From an uncultured Chlamydiae bacterium (GTDB lineage Bacteria; Chlamydiota; Chlamydiia; Chlamydiales; Rhabdochlamydiaceae): DNA of 58,030 bases. Shown in pieces: positions 34,640-43,613 of the stretch. Each line of letters starts with the position of its first letter. Position 1 is the stretch's first letter. The notes beneath the pieces were generated by a model. It did not search any database. It worked only from the letters and a program-made list of their open reading frames with translations, and was not told where the DNA came from. The position numbers were made by a program, and so were the translations under genes. Location of the stretch: contig CAMFIG010000008.1 of NCBI GenBank assembly GCA_945952445.1, positions 1-58,030 of the forward strand, written 5' to 3'.

Positions 34640-36171
34640 AACGGAGCGATATGATCCGCCGCATCGAAGAGAACAGCTCTTGGGATGTCATTGTCATAGG
34701 AGGAGGAGCGAGCGGTCTTGGGGCTGCTGTAGACAGCGCCTCTCGGGGATGGAAAACCCTCTTGTTAGAGCAATACGACTTTGCCAAAGGAACTTCTAGC
34801 CGCAGTACGAAGCTAATCCATGGGGGCTTACGCTACTTACAGCAAGCAAACCTAGCTCTTGTAAAAGAAGCGCTGCAAGAAAGAGGAATTCTATGCCGCA
34901 ATGCGCCTCATCTTGTGCATCCGCTCCCCTTCATAGTACCCCATTATCACTGGTGGGAAAGCCCTTTCTATAGGCTCGGTCTTAAAGTCTATGACTGGCT
35001 TGCAGGCAGACAAAATTTAGCACCTTCCCACCATATCAGCAAAGGGGAGACTTTAGAAGCGATTCCCTCATTAAAAAGCTCACAGTTGCAAGGCGGCATT
35101 TTATACTATGATGCTCAGTTTGATGATGCACGCCTTGCTATCACCCTTGCAAAGACCCTAGCATCTCTAGAAGGTGTACCGATCAACTACATGAAAGTGA
35201 CAGGCCTTATCAAAAAGCACAACCTATGCCAAGGAGTCATCGCAGCCGACCAAGAAACAGGCCAAGAATATTCCCTCTACGGCCAGGTGATTATCAATGC
35301 AACAGGTGCTTTTGCAGACACCATCCTGCGTATGGATGACCCTGGATCTAGCGATTTGATCTTACCAAGCCAAGGGATCCATCTCACCCTTCCTAAACGT
35401 TTTTTGCCTAATCACTCAGCGCTTTTGATCCCCCGAACAAGCGATAATAGAGTCCTTTTCCTAATCCCCTGGCATGACAAGGTACTCTTAGGGACAACGG
35501 ACACCCCCATTTCCCGCATAGAAATAGAACCGCGTCCTAAAGTAGAAGAGATCGATTTTCTTCTCACCCATGCACAGAAATACCTACAAACAGCGCCTTT
35601 ACAAAGTGACATTTTAAGTGTATTTGCTGGCATCCGCCCCTTGATTCGCAACCAGAAACACTGCAGTACTGCTTCTTTGTCTAGAGAGCACCTCATCTCT
35701 ACTTCTCCTTCTGGGCTCATCACCGCCGCCGGCGGAAAGTGGACAACATACAGAAAAATGGGAGAAGATCTTATCAACCAAGCTATTGCTATAGGAAAAC
35801 TCCCCTTAAGGCCTTGCAAAACACAGACTCTTCCTCTTTATGGACACGCGCTAGTCCATGATGTCTATGGATCAGAGAGAATACACCTAGAAAACATAAC
35901 TCAACACAACCCTTCTTACGCCCAATCTATCCATCCAAGGCTGCCCTATTCCCTCTGTGAAGTGGTCTGGGCTGCGCGCCAAGAAATGGCTTGTAAAGTA
36001 GAAGACGTCTTAGCAAGAAGAACACGCAGCCTATTTCTCGATGCACGTGCAAGTATAGAGGCAGCTCCTCTTGTCGCAGCTTTACTTGCACAAGAGTTAC
36101 AAAAGAGCCCCTCTTGGGAAAAAAAAGAAATAGAATCTTACCGTGAGCTTGCCCAACATTATCTACCTTGA
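34636..36171 (+). CDS. glpD: FAD-dependent glycerol-3-phosphate dehydrogenase
   Basis: 511 aa from the ATG at 34636, which overlaps the glpK stop as ATGA; the frame extends 48 bases upstream inside glpK without a reason to use it. FAD site VIVIGGGASGLGAAVDSASRG, GlpD signatures KGTSSRSTKLIHGGLRYL and the C-terminal FAGIRPLI and AAGGKWTTYRKMGEDL. It is membrane-associated and feeds electrons from glycerol 3-phosphate to quinone. Next gene follows after 9 bases. Confidence 0.95.
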   Translation: MKRSDMIRRIEENSSWDVIVIGGGASGLGAAVDSASRGWKTLLLEQYDFAKGTSSRSTKLIHGGLRYLQQANLALVKEALQERGILCRNAPHLVHPLPFIVPHYHWWESPFYRLGLKVYDWLAGRQNLAPSHHISKGETLEAIPSLKSSQLQGGILYYDAQFDDARLAITLAKTLASLEGVPINYMKVTGLIKKHNLCQGVIAADQETGQEYSLYGQVIINATGAFADTILRMDDPGSSDLILPSQGIHLTLPKRFLPNHSALLIPRTSDNRVLFLIPWHDKVLLGTTDTPISRIEIEPRPKVEEIDFLLTHAQKYLQTAPLQSDILSVFAGIRPLIRNQKHCSTASLSREHLISTSPSGLITAAGGKWTTYRKMGEDLINQAIAIGKLPLRPCKTQTLPLYGHALVHDVYGSERIHLENITQHNPSYAQSIHPRLPYSLCEVVWAARQEMACKVEDVLARRTRSLFLDARASIEAAPLVAALLAQELQKSPSWEKKEIESYRELAQHYLP

Positions 36172-36180
36172 AGGAGTCAC

Positions 36181-36765
36181 ATGGGACCTAAACGCCTATT
36201 CTTAGTTCGACATGGAGAAACAGAGTGGACCATCACTGGACAGCATACAGGAAAAACAGATCTTCCCCTAACAGAACAAGGAAAAAATCAGGCTCTAGCA
36301 ATCGCTAAGGCGCTCAAAGGGCTCGGACTGCAAAAAGCCTTTGTCAGCCCCCTTCAAAGAGCTAGAGAAACATTTCTGCTCTCTCAGCTGTCGATCCCCG
36401 CAGAGTTCGATGAAGACCTCGTCGAATGGGATTATGGGCGCTATGAAGGCCTCACCTCCAAACAGATCCATCAGCAAAACCCTCAATGGTCTCTTTTTAT
36501 CCAGGGAGCTCCTGAAGGAGAGTCGGTAGCAGATGTAGGGGCTAGAGCCAACCGCCTACTGCAAAAAGTAAAAAGCCAAACAGGCGATGTCGTCCTTTTT
36601 TCCAGTGGTCATATACTCCGAGTCATTGCTTCGCGATGGCTTGATATGCCAGCATCTTTTGGAGCGCATCTAGCCCTCTCTCCAGCATCCATATCGATCC
36701 TAGGCTTTGAGCATCAGGCTCCTGCAATCCTACGCTGGAATTCCCTCCCCTATGCCCCTAGTTAA
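36181..36765 (+). CDS. histidine phosphatase family protein (phosphoglycerate mutase-like)
   Basis: 194 aa. Catalytic LVRHGETEW near residue 8 gives the phosphohistidine; further family motifs are LTEQGKNQALAIAKAL, VSPLQRARET, EWDYGRYEG and the second His in FSSGHILRVIASRWL. The short length suits a phosphatase on small phospho-compounds rather than the glycolytic mutase. It follows glpD by 9 bases in the same unit, so a sugar or triose phosphate is a fair guess for substrate. Confidence 0.88.
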   Translation: MGPKRLFLVRHGETEWTITGQHTGKTDLPLTEQGKNQALAIAKALKGLGLQKAFVSPLQRARETFLLSQLSIPAEFDEDLVEWDYGRYEGLTSKQIHQQNPQWSLFIQGAPEGESVADVGARANRLLQKVKSQTGDVVLFSSGHILRVIASRWLDMPASFGAHLALSPASISILGFEHQAPAILRWNSLPYAPS

Positions 36766-37088
36766 AAGCACCTGCACTATCTAAACGCTCGAAATCAAGG
36801 AGTTTTTTGCAAAAAACCGGATAGATTACCACGACATTTATCATAACGATAAAAAAGTCATATGCATCTTAGAATCAGTATGATCCAGATATAAACTTAC
36901 CGAGATATCAGGCGTTCATTCATTCTAGAAATTCATTCCATTGGCATCACTTCTTGTTGATATCCAACAAGTTCTGTTACAAAAAGCAGAACAATAAATT
37001 AAATAATAAAAACGTTCATTTTATATTGATTTAATGTAAATTGTTTAATATAATTATTCGTAATTATTTACCAACTTGTGGTGTTAAA
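36766..37088 (+). promoter_or_regulatory. 323-base glgA leader with paired hairpins and A+T-rich end
   Basis: No gene is visible. CTTGTTG (36953-36959) pairs with CAACAAG (36965-36971), and directly adjoining GTTCTG (36971-36976) pairs with CAGAAC (36987-36992). The following 90 bases are almost pure A and T, as before the second glgB. There is no clear Shine-Dalgarno before the ATG at 37089. A GTTTTTTGCAAAAAAC palindrome lies at the 5' side, not a terminator. Confidence 0.45.
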
Positions 37089-40000
37089 ATGTTTCCACTT
37101 ACTAATCGACAAAGAAAAGACAGCCCATTTCATCGCACATCTCAGAGACCGATCCTACCCACCACTCAAAGAATAGTACAAGCCGCTCGAACTGCTATTA
37201 CAGCCCCCATTCCAGCAGTAGCACCGGCTCCTGCTGCTCAAGGAGCAGTACAAACCACTCAAACCGCTATTGCGACACCAGCAGCCCCTATTCCAGCACC
37301 TGCTCCTGCTGCTATGCTTACTCACAGCGATCTGGCAATCCAGCATGGAAAAGCATCTGAAGCCTTAAAAGAACTTCTCAATACACTAGAAAACCCACAA
37401 TCCACTCCTGATGCGACCACAAATGCCATTCAACGCCTAAAGACCGATGCACCTAGAACCTTCGCTTCACTCAAATCCCAATTGGAGACCCAAGGAAATA
37501 TCGAACTCAATCCACATCTTTTATTAAATCTTGTCAACCAATACGGCCAGCCTGCGTTGGAATCCCTTTATAATTTCCATCACCAGCAACAAAACATTCA
37601 CGCAGACCTTAGCAAGATAGAACATCTCAAAACCCAGATCCAAGGACTATCTACAAACCCTACCCCCTCTACGGTAGAAAATACACAAAGAGAGTTTTGT
37701 AGCTTAAGCTGCGAGGCTTGTGAATTTCTCTGCAGACGGGTATGGGAGTTAGACCAAAGAAGCCCGGATCCTCGTTTTGTAGGACCTGACTATGGAAAAC
37801 TGAAGATCCTCAGTGATCCAAAAATTCTGATGACCTATCAAGGGGCGCCTCTTCTTGACACCTATACCAGAGCGCTAGAACTCTCTATTTCCCGACAACT
37901 TCCCAGCAATTTTATCAATCAGCCATGCACGATTACTCGATCAGACACCCTTCAGGTAGCTGATGAGAAAAAATTCTTAAGACAAGTCCAAACCGTCCAA
38001 AGAATGCTTGCGGATCCCGCCTGTCCGAAAAGCGAAATCAACCGCTGTATAGCACATACTTCACTTCCCTTATTCCATTACCTTTGCAAGTCTGCTTGGC
38101 TTGCCTGTGGAGAACCTCAAGGCGATGCGAGATTTGGGGAACATTGGATTTTCGAAGACCCTCGCAAGCTGTTCTTGTTAAAAAACATGGAAGGGGTTGA
38201 TATACTAGAACAACTAAGACACCATTTTACTCGCAGCATCGAAGATCTGCAAGCCTTAGACACTCTCACGAAAGTCCAAGAAGCTCTAAGCCGAGGGGAT
38301 AATCAATCTGCAAAAGGCCATCTAGAACGCCTTCCTTACCTGCAAGATAAGCTGGCTCATGAAGTCTGGTTCCGAGATGGAGGCCGTAGCAACCCACGCT
38401 TTGGAACACTTACTTATGGCATCGATGCAATCCGAGCAAACCCCAGCACTCTGTTGCAAGGAGACCTTTTAAAATCCGTAAAGGACGAGATCGAAGCACG
38501 CGTAGAGTCTTTAGACACCAGTATGGGAAAGGTTTATGAAGAGCTGCACTCTGTACCGTTAAAACCCGCTGATATCCGTGTGGAGACGATAGCTTTACCT
38601 CAAGAGATCACTAGCCGCCAACTCCGCGTTGCCATGGTGACAGCCGAGCTAAAACCCTTTGTCGACAAAGGAGGGCTTGCAGGAGCTGTCTATGGCCTTG
38701 CCAAAGCGCTGGGCAATGAAAACACCACTGTGATTATGCCATATTTTAAACGACAAATCGATCCTGCTTTAAAGAATTTGAGAACTCAAGGACGCATCCT
38801 CCAAGATATCCAAGAAGAGCCCACCTACACCGTCTCATCCTGTGCAGGCACAGCACAAAAAGTCTATTCTGTTGTCGTTGCAGCAAAAAGTGGAGATACA
38901 TCGGGAATCAAATGCTATTTCATAGAAGATGACATGCAATTTCATACGGATAATATTTACGCAGAAGATGAAGAAAAACAGCGTTTTTCTACTTTCCAAG
39001 TATATGCAGCCGATCTATCTATGAAGCTATATCGAGAGGGAAAAATCGATGTCCTTCACATGCAAGACTCCCAAGCAGGCCTTGTCCCTGAAATCATCGC
39101 GCAAAGATACCATAGCGAGTGGGTTTCTGGAGAATCACCGGCTACTGTGTTTACTTTCCATAATAACTCAGAATCTTCTCAGGTGATCTTATACAATGGG
39201 CATGGACCTAGCGAAGAGTCGATGCGGATTTTCAGCCGTTTTGGTCTCGACGAGCGCCAATTAAAACATGCCTTTAGACAAGGGATAGAAAGATCGGAAG
39301 TTGCCAACACCGTATCAGAGACCTTTGCAAAAGAAGCGCAAAGCGCCTTACTGGGCCGCGGGGTAGAGTCTATTGTCAAGCAGGCAGCCCTCCGCCATAA
39401 GGTATATGGAATTCTCAACGGCAATGACCCCGATGAATGGAACCCTAAAACCAATGCAATGCTCAAAAAATGGAAAGGTCCAAACGGCACCGATACTGAG
39501 ACAGATCTCACCTATGGACCTGAAGATCCAGATCAAGTTATTGCAGAAAAAAAACAAAAAGCCAAAGAAAAACTAGTCCATTATTTTGCAGAACGAAATC
39601 GAGAGCTTATAGCCCAAGGCAAGCCTCCTGTAGGGTCTTTAGATCCTAACAAGCCTTTGCTGACCTATATTGGAAGGTTGGATGCGTTCCAAAAAGGACT
39701 AGACAAGCTCCCCTTCTTTATTGAAGCTGCTTTAGAGCAGAACGCTCAAGTTGTCATTATCGGAACCAACCCATGTAAGAAAGCAAAAGAGATCCTCGCA
39801 GAGATGCGTCGAGAGATCCAAAGACGAGGTATTACAGAAGGCGTCATTGTATTAGAAGACACAAGAACCAGTGTCGGTAAACTCCGATGGCAGGTGGAAT
39901 ATGAAAAAGCTGATGGGTCCAAAGTTCCTGGCATGGGGCCTCTTTTGCGCGCAGCAACCGACATCGGATGTTTCCCCTCTTCTTATGAGCCTTGCGGTCT

Positions 40001-40385
40001 TGTCCAAGGAGAAACCGGGCAATTTGGAGGAAGAGTCATCGCCACGCATACGGGAGGCTTTGCAGATACAGTGCCTCAAGAAACAGCTACAAAATATGGA
40101 ATCACTTTTGCTAAAGCTCCAACAGACTTGCTCGCGAGAACGGAAGCGCACCAAGCAAGAGCAATTAAAGAGGCTGTGAGAGAAGCCTTAAGAGAGTTTG
40201 ATAATAAAGAATCCCCAGAATTTAAGGCCCGCACGAAAGAGATTATGCAGGCTGCCTTCAGCTCTACCTGGACTCAGACTCCCAATGGCTCTTCAACACC
40301 CAAAGAGCAGTACGAGCGCATCTATCATTTAGCTGTGAAGCGCAAAACGCTCCGGGGCGCCATCTACTTCGATGGGCATCTATGA
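37089..40385 (+). CDS. glgA: glycogen synthase homologue (GT5) with long repeat-bearing N-terminus
   Basis: 1098 aa from the ATG at 37089; the open frame continues to a TTG at 37041. Usual GlgA is about 480 aa. Residues 1-20 basic, 35-75 Ala/Pro-rich linker, then three copies of the module shared with both GlgBs: about 195-248 (RRVWELD...YGKLKILSDPKIL), 315-365 (KSAWLACG...FGEHWIFEDPRKL) and 408-457 (HEVWFRDGG...YGIDAIRANPSTL). The GT5 domain spans about 511-1090: AMVTAELKPFVDKGGLAGAV, KVYGILNGNDPDEWNP, YIGRLDAFQKGLD and SSYEPCGLVQGETGQFGG. The KxGGL lysine appears shifted by one (D526-K527), and the HDW motif reads QDSQ. It should elongate alpha-1,4-glucan, but donor use may differ. Confidence 0.88.
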   Translation: MFPLTNRQRKDSPFHRTSQRPILPTTQRIVQAARTAITAPIPAVAPAPAAQGAVQTTQTAIATPAAPIPAPAPAAMLTHSDLAIQHGKASEALKELLNTLENPQSTPDATTNAIQRLKTDAPRTFASLKSQLETQGNIELNPHLLLNLVNQYGQPALESLYNFHHQQQNIHADLSKIEHLKTQIQGLSTNPTPSTVENTQREFCSLSCEACEFLCRRVWELDQRSPDPRFVGPDYGKLKILSDPKILMTYQGAPLLDTYTRALELSISRQLPSNFINQPCTITRSDTLQVADEKKFLRQVQTVQRMLADPACPKSEINRCIAHTSLPLFHYLCKSAWLACGEPQGDARFGEHWIFEDPRKLFLLKNMEGVDILEQLRHHFTRSIEDLQALDTLTKVQEALSRGDNQSAKGHLERLPYLQDKLAHEVWFRDGGRSNPRFGTLTYGIDAIRANPSTLLQGDLLKSVKDEIEARVESLDTSMGKVYEELHSVPLKPADIRVETIALPQEITSRQLRVAMVTAELKPFVDKGGLAGAVYGLAKALGNENTTVIMPYFKRQIDPALKNLRTQGRILQDIQEEPTYTVSSCAGTAQKVYSVVVAAKSGDTSGIKCYFIEDDMQFHTDNIYAEDEEKQRFSTFQVYAADLSMKLYREGKIDVLHMQDSQAGLVPEIIAQRYHSEWVSGESPATVFTFHNNSESSQVILYNGHGPSEESMRIFSRFGLDERQLKHAFRQGIERSEVANTVSETFAKEAQSALLGRGVESIVKQAALRHKVYGILNGNDPDEWNPKTNAMLKKWKGPNGTDTETDLTYGPEDPDQVIAEKKQKAKEKLVHYFAERNRELIAQGKPPVGSLDPNKPLLTYIGRLDAFQKGLDKLPFFIEAALEQNAQVVIIGTNPCKKAKEILAEMRREIQRRGITEGVIVLEDTRTSVGKLRWQVEYEKADGSKVPGMGPLLRAATDIGCFPSSYEPCGLVQGETGQFGGRVIATHTGGFADTVPQETATKYGITFAKAPTDLLARTEAHQARAIKEAVREALREFDNKESPEFKARTKEIMQAAFSSTWTQTPNGSSTPKEQYERIYHLAVKRKTLRGAIYFDGHL

Positions 40386-40405
40386 CACGGGGTTGTTTTT
40401 AATTC

Positions 40406-40459
40406 GCGGATCCTTATCCTTAAGATAAACACTGCTTAAAGTAAGCAGCAAGGATCCGC
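40406..40459 (+). promoter_or_regulatory. structured leader hiding the SD of the SMR exporter gene
   Basis: GCGGATCCTT (40406-40415) and AAGGATCCGC (40450-40459) are perfect 10-bp complements. Within lies CTGCTT (40432-40437)/AAGCAG (40443-40448) with a 5-base loop. The AAGGA ribosome site is in the right arm of the outer stem, 8 bases from the ATG at 40463. The fold does not show the ACGR loops of guanidine-II aptamers nor the guanidine-III sequence, so it is either a new control element or a simple translational lock. Confidence 0.6.
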
Positions 40460-40462
40460 ATC

Positions 40463-40789
40463 ATGTCCACCGCTTGGCTTTTCCTTCTACTGGCTGGCTT
40501 TTTTGAAATCTGCTTTACGATCGCTCTTAAGTTCAGCCAAGGATTCACGAAACTTGGTCCCAGCTTAGTTACCGTACTTTTTATTGTACTCAGTTTTTTC
40601 TCTGTCTCTCAGGCGATGAAAACCATTCCTATAGGCACTGCCTATGCCGTCTGGGCGGGAATTGGCGCTGTAGGGACTGTAGCTTGTGGAATCTTCTTTT
40701 TTGGCGATTCCTACCATATCATCCGGCTTATCTCGATTGTGCTCATTATTATCGGAATTATCGGATTAAAACTTGTGCATGTAGAGTAA
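40463..40789 (+). CDS. small multidrug resistance (SMR) family exporter, SugE/Gdx-like
   Basis: 108 aa with four membrane helices. The key Glu is in LLAGFFEICFTIALKFS (residue 16), and the second half has IPIGTAYAVWAGIGAVGT then FGDSYHIIRLISI, closest in style to SugE, many of which export guanidinium. It acts in the inner membrane as an antiparallel dimer exchanging cation for protons. Its stop codon is followed directly by the ATG of the next gene. Start set by AAGGA 8 bases upstream. Confidence 0.9.
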   Translation: MSTAWLFLLLAGFFEICFTIALKFSQGFTKLGPSLVTVLFIVLSFFSVSQAMKTIPIGTAYAVWAGIGAVGTVACGIFFFGDSYHIIRLISIVLIIIGIIGLKLVHVE

Positions 40790-41674
40790 ATGCTTTTTAC
40801 ACTCGCTTTCTACTTTAGCTTTTATGGAAGCCTGCGCTCTTCCATTCTTCTTTTTACAACTCTTAGCAAAAGTCGTTTTTGCTATGCTATCTTCTGCCTT
40901 CTATATGGCGCTTTAGCACTGCTTTTATTCCCTTCTTCCACCCTATTTTACAACTCCCCAAGTTTTTATCTGCTCCACCTATGCGGAATCCTGTGGCTTT
41001 GGGGATCTTGCTCCAAGAAAAACCGATCTTTCCATCCTCTTTTCCACCTTTTTTCTATCACCGCGCTCTTGCTACTCGCATCCCTTTCATGCTTGCAGCT
41101 GCAACAAAGGCCAGTTCTCCAGGTGACGATCCCCGGTCATCGCATCTATACAACAACAGAGTGGAAACTCCCCTCTTCTTCCTTGAAAAAAGCAGAACTT
41201 GCAACGTATGAGGTCGACATCCATTTTATTCAGTCCAACACTCGCATCCAGTCTTTTCTTTTGGGAGATCTCCTCGCTGTCCGCTTCCGGGTGCTGCATC
41301 TTCAGCCATGGCTGCACTGGCTAGGCGTCTATGATCCTTACTGGATCGACAGCATCAGCAGCGACTATTTGAATCCCTCTCAAAGGCTTCATCTTCCGAC
41401 AGAGAGCATCCCCATCCCAAAGTACACCTCTTTTCCAAGATGGCTCTCTCATGCTGCTTGGAAGCTTTGGGAAAGCATATTTTACGATACTTTTCATCTC
41501 TTTTTTATTGAGAATGCCGCGCTGCAAACAGAGCATTTTCCTCTTGTGGATTCAACAGGGAAACCTCTTAAAAAGATCTATCTCCTATGGCAAACCTCTC
41601 AAGGAACGCTCATCTCAGAGAGCCTATCTAATTGTAAACAAGAAAACTCCAAAATCTTCAGATTCGACAGATAA
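40790..41674 (+). CDS. membrane protein of unknown function
   Basis: 294 aa. The first 110 residues hold about four hydrophobic segments (FYFSFYGSLRSSILLF, YAIFCLLYGALALLLF, YLLHLCGILWLWG, LFSITALLLLASLSCL), the remainder is a soluble domain with LLGDLLAVRFRVLHLQPWLHWLGV. I do not recognise it. It starts at the base after the SMR stop codon, so the two are co-expressed and may work together, though no SMR partner of this type is known to me. It ends 11 bases from the convergent RloB gene. Confidence 0.7.
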   Translation: MLFTLAFYFSFYGSLRSSILLFTTLSKSRFCYAIFCLLYGALALLLFPSSTLFYNSPSFYLLHLCGILWLWGSCSKKNRSFHPLFHLFSITALLLLASLSCLQLQQRPVLQVTIPGHRIYTTTEWKLPSSSLKKAELATYEVDIHFIQSNTRIQSFLLGDLLAVRFRVLHLQPWLHWLGVYDPYWIDSISSDYLNPSQRLHLPTESIPIPKYTSFPRWLSHAAWKLWESIFYDTFHLFFIENAALQTEHFPLVDSTGKPLKKIYLLWQTSQGTLISESLSNCKQENSKIFRFDR

Positions 41675-41685
41675 CGCATTGGTTT

Positions 41686-42282
41686 TTATCTATAATTAAT
41701 AATCTTCTCTACCAACTTATAGACCGTTGTGCTCCAAATCAACGGCAAATCATTAGAATAATTAACATCCCGTTGCTTTGCTCTCACAATAGCTTTTGTA
41801 ATCAGATCCAATGTAATTTTTTTGCTTTCGATATCTTTTTTATAATTTGGCAAATGCTTTTTCAAGCGTGTTAAACATTCTTGAGGATTTGCAATCCCTT
41901 TCCCATCTTCAAAATGAAGCAAAAGCCAATATTCGAAGTTGGGATTGCTAAGAGCTAAGCCATGTTGATCGCTTTCTTTAGTCCATTGCAAGAGTTCTCT
42001 AAGCTGATCTTCTGTCCAAGCGTCTTTATCAACCACAATCCAAGCTTCATCCGTTTTTCTTAAAGACTCCTTCTTCAAATAGGCTTGAATCTTCTTCAGC
42101 ACATGAATCGGCGAACTTTCTGTTGATGGCCTTTTCAGACATTTTACTAAGACGATCGATTGCGGATGGTTAAATATTGCAAAATATTGAGGCTCAGTTT
42201 TGGAGCCTTCCACTGAAACCACAAATAGCTTCTTGTATCGGCGTTCTCCTAGAGGTCTTTGAAAACGCAATTTTTTCGGCAT
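41686..42282 (-). CDS. RloB-like protein
   Basis: 198 aa. The RloB family pattern is clear: YKKLFVVSVEGSKTEPQYF at the N-terminus, DEAWIVVDKDAWT in the middle, then GLALSNPNFEYWLLLHFE and a helical C-terminus. The E...D.D spacing is Toprim-like, suggesting metal-dependent nuclease activity (inferred). It overlaps the upstream AAA ATPase by one base (TAATG). RloA/RloB-type pairs are found with restriction loci and in predicted phage-defence sets. Confidence 0.88.
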   Translation of the reverse strand: MPKKLRFQRPLGERRYKKLFVVSVEGSKTEPQYFAIFNHPQSIVLVKCLKRPSTESSPIHVLKKIQAYLKKESLRKTDEAWIVVDKDAWTEDQLRELLQWTKESDQHGLALSNPNFEYWLLLHFEDGKGIANPQECLTRLKKHLPNYKKDIESKKITLDLITKAIVRAKQRDVNYSNDLPLIWSTTVYKLVEKIINYR

Positions 42283-43604
42283 TAGTCGCTTCCTTCGATG
42301 GGAGATTGTAAAAGAATGCGAGGAATACCTCCTAGACGTCCTTGAAGATAGCTTTTTCGAATGTCTTTATCATAACGCACGTCTTTGTACTCACTGAAAG
42401 ACAGCAAACTGGACACTCCCTCAGTATTTCGTTCCGTAATCCACATTTCATCTCGGCGTAATAGATCTTGATTCATCAATAAAACATTGTGAGTGGTAAA
42501 CAACAACTGAGAACGGCTATCCTGAGAGCATTTTGCCAGATAGCATTCTAGAAGGCATCTGATCAATAATGTATGTAAACTTCTGTCCACTTCATCGATG
42601 ACATAGACTTTTTTAGATTGAACTGCAGAAAGTTCTAAGAAAGCAGGAAGAAGGTCAATAACCCGTTGAGAACCGTCTGACTCTTGCTTCATGTCAAACT
42701 TTATCTCTGAACCATCAGCACTTAAATGATAGGTAACAAGTTTTTTTGAGATGAGTTCGCCATTCTTTCTAGTAACGATAAAACGCTCATTCCCAGGTTC
42801 GGCTAGTAGTCTTACAGTCGCATCCTCTGCTAATTCTTCTCTTAACTTCATCTTGATCGGTTCTGGCAAAGGTAGATTTTCAAAAGGAATCTCTTCTCCG
42901 CCTAGATAGGCTATTCCAGTATCTAATTGAGATAACATCTTATTCATCGTTGCATACAAAGGATGCCCTTCATCCAAAAATTGCTCGAAAAATTCAAATC
43001 TTGAATCTGGCGCAATAAGTTCCAATGTATCTTTAAACCAATCATATACAGGCTTGAAAGCTTCTATTTTTTGAGAAACTGAATTCGTGAGAAAAAGCTG
43101 GTTATCGCGAGTTCCTTTGAAAGCAAACTGCAGCGCTTGATCCGCTCTTAAAGATGAATCAAAGTTTGGCTCTCCTGATACTCGGTGATAGAGAGTCTTT
43201 TCGCTGCTGCCTGAAATATGAACTAACTTTTCCTCTATTATAGCTTTGCGGTTAACAGAAAAACTAAAAGCATAAACTGTCTCTTCGATTAGCAATTCAA
43301 ATTCAAATTGGACTGATTTTTCGGTTTTTTGTGCATTTCCAAGCCTAAAGCTATCCACCGGAATTAGGCTATAGGGTTGGGTTCCTTTAACAATCAGTCC
43401 TTTAGCGAAATGCAAGGCCTTAAAAAGATTAGTTTTTCCGGATGCATTCCCTCCATATACCGCCGCAATAGGTAAAATCCCGAGTTTGAGTTTACCTGTT
43501 TTAGGGATGCGCTCTCCATGTTGACGCTCACGACTTGCTATCAGAGAGAACGTAGCTTTGGTTTGGAAGGACATCCAATTTTCAATCGAAAACCGAATTA
43601 GCAT
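42282..43604 (-). CDS. RloA-like AAA/ABC-type ATPase
   Basis: 440 aa. Starts [11 protein letters not shown], the usual beginning of AAA15/RecF-like ATPases; Walker A is GGNASGKT at residues 51-58, Walker B region [13 protein letters not shown], and switch His in [15 protein letters not shown] followed by DEMWITERN. It is the ATPase half of a two-gene module with RloB, in the way of PARIS, OLD-Gabija and similar ATPase/Toprim pairs. Sequence is intact. A 7-bp inverted repeat stands right before it. Confidence 0.9.
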   Translation of the reverse strand: MLIRFSIENWMSFQTKATFSLIASRERQHGERIPKTGKLKLGILPIAAVYGGNASGKTNLFKALHFAKGLIVKGTQPYSLIPVDSFRLGNAQKTEKSVQFEFELLIEETVYAFSFSVNRKAIIEEKLVHISGSSEKTLYHRVSGEPNFDSSLRADQALQFAFKGTRDNQLFLTNSVSQKIEAFKPVYDWFKDTLELIAPDSRFEFFEQFLDEGHPLYATMNKMLSQLDTGIAYLGGEEIPFENLPLPEPIKMKLREELAEDATVRLLAEPGNERFIVTRKNGELISKKLVTYHLSADGSEIKFDMKQESDGSQRVIDLLPAFLELSAVQSKKVYVIDEVDRSLHTLLIRCLLECYLAKCSQDSRSQLLFTTHNVLLMNQDLLRRDEMWITERNTEGVSSLLSFSEYKDVRYDKDIRKSYLQGRLGGIPRILLQSPIEGSD

Positions 43605-43613
43605 AAGACCCCC

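Noticed and set aside
40406-40459. Known guanidine riboswitch before the SMR gene
   Set aside because: No ACGR loops or class I/III sequence marks are visible, so it is listed only as an unassigned structured leader.
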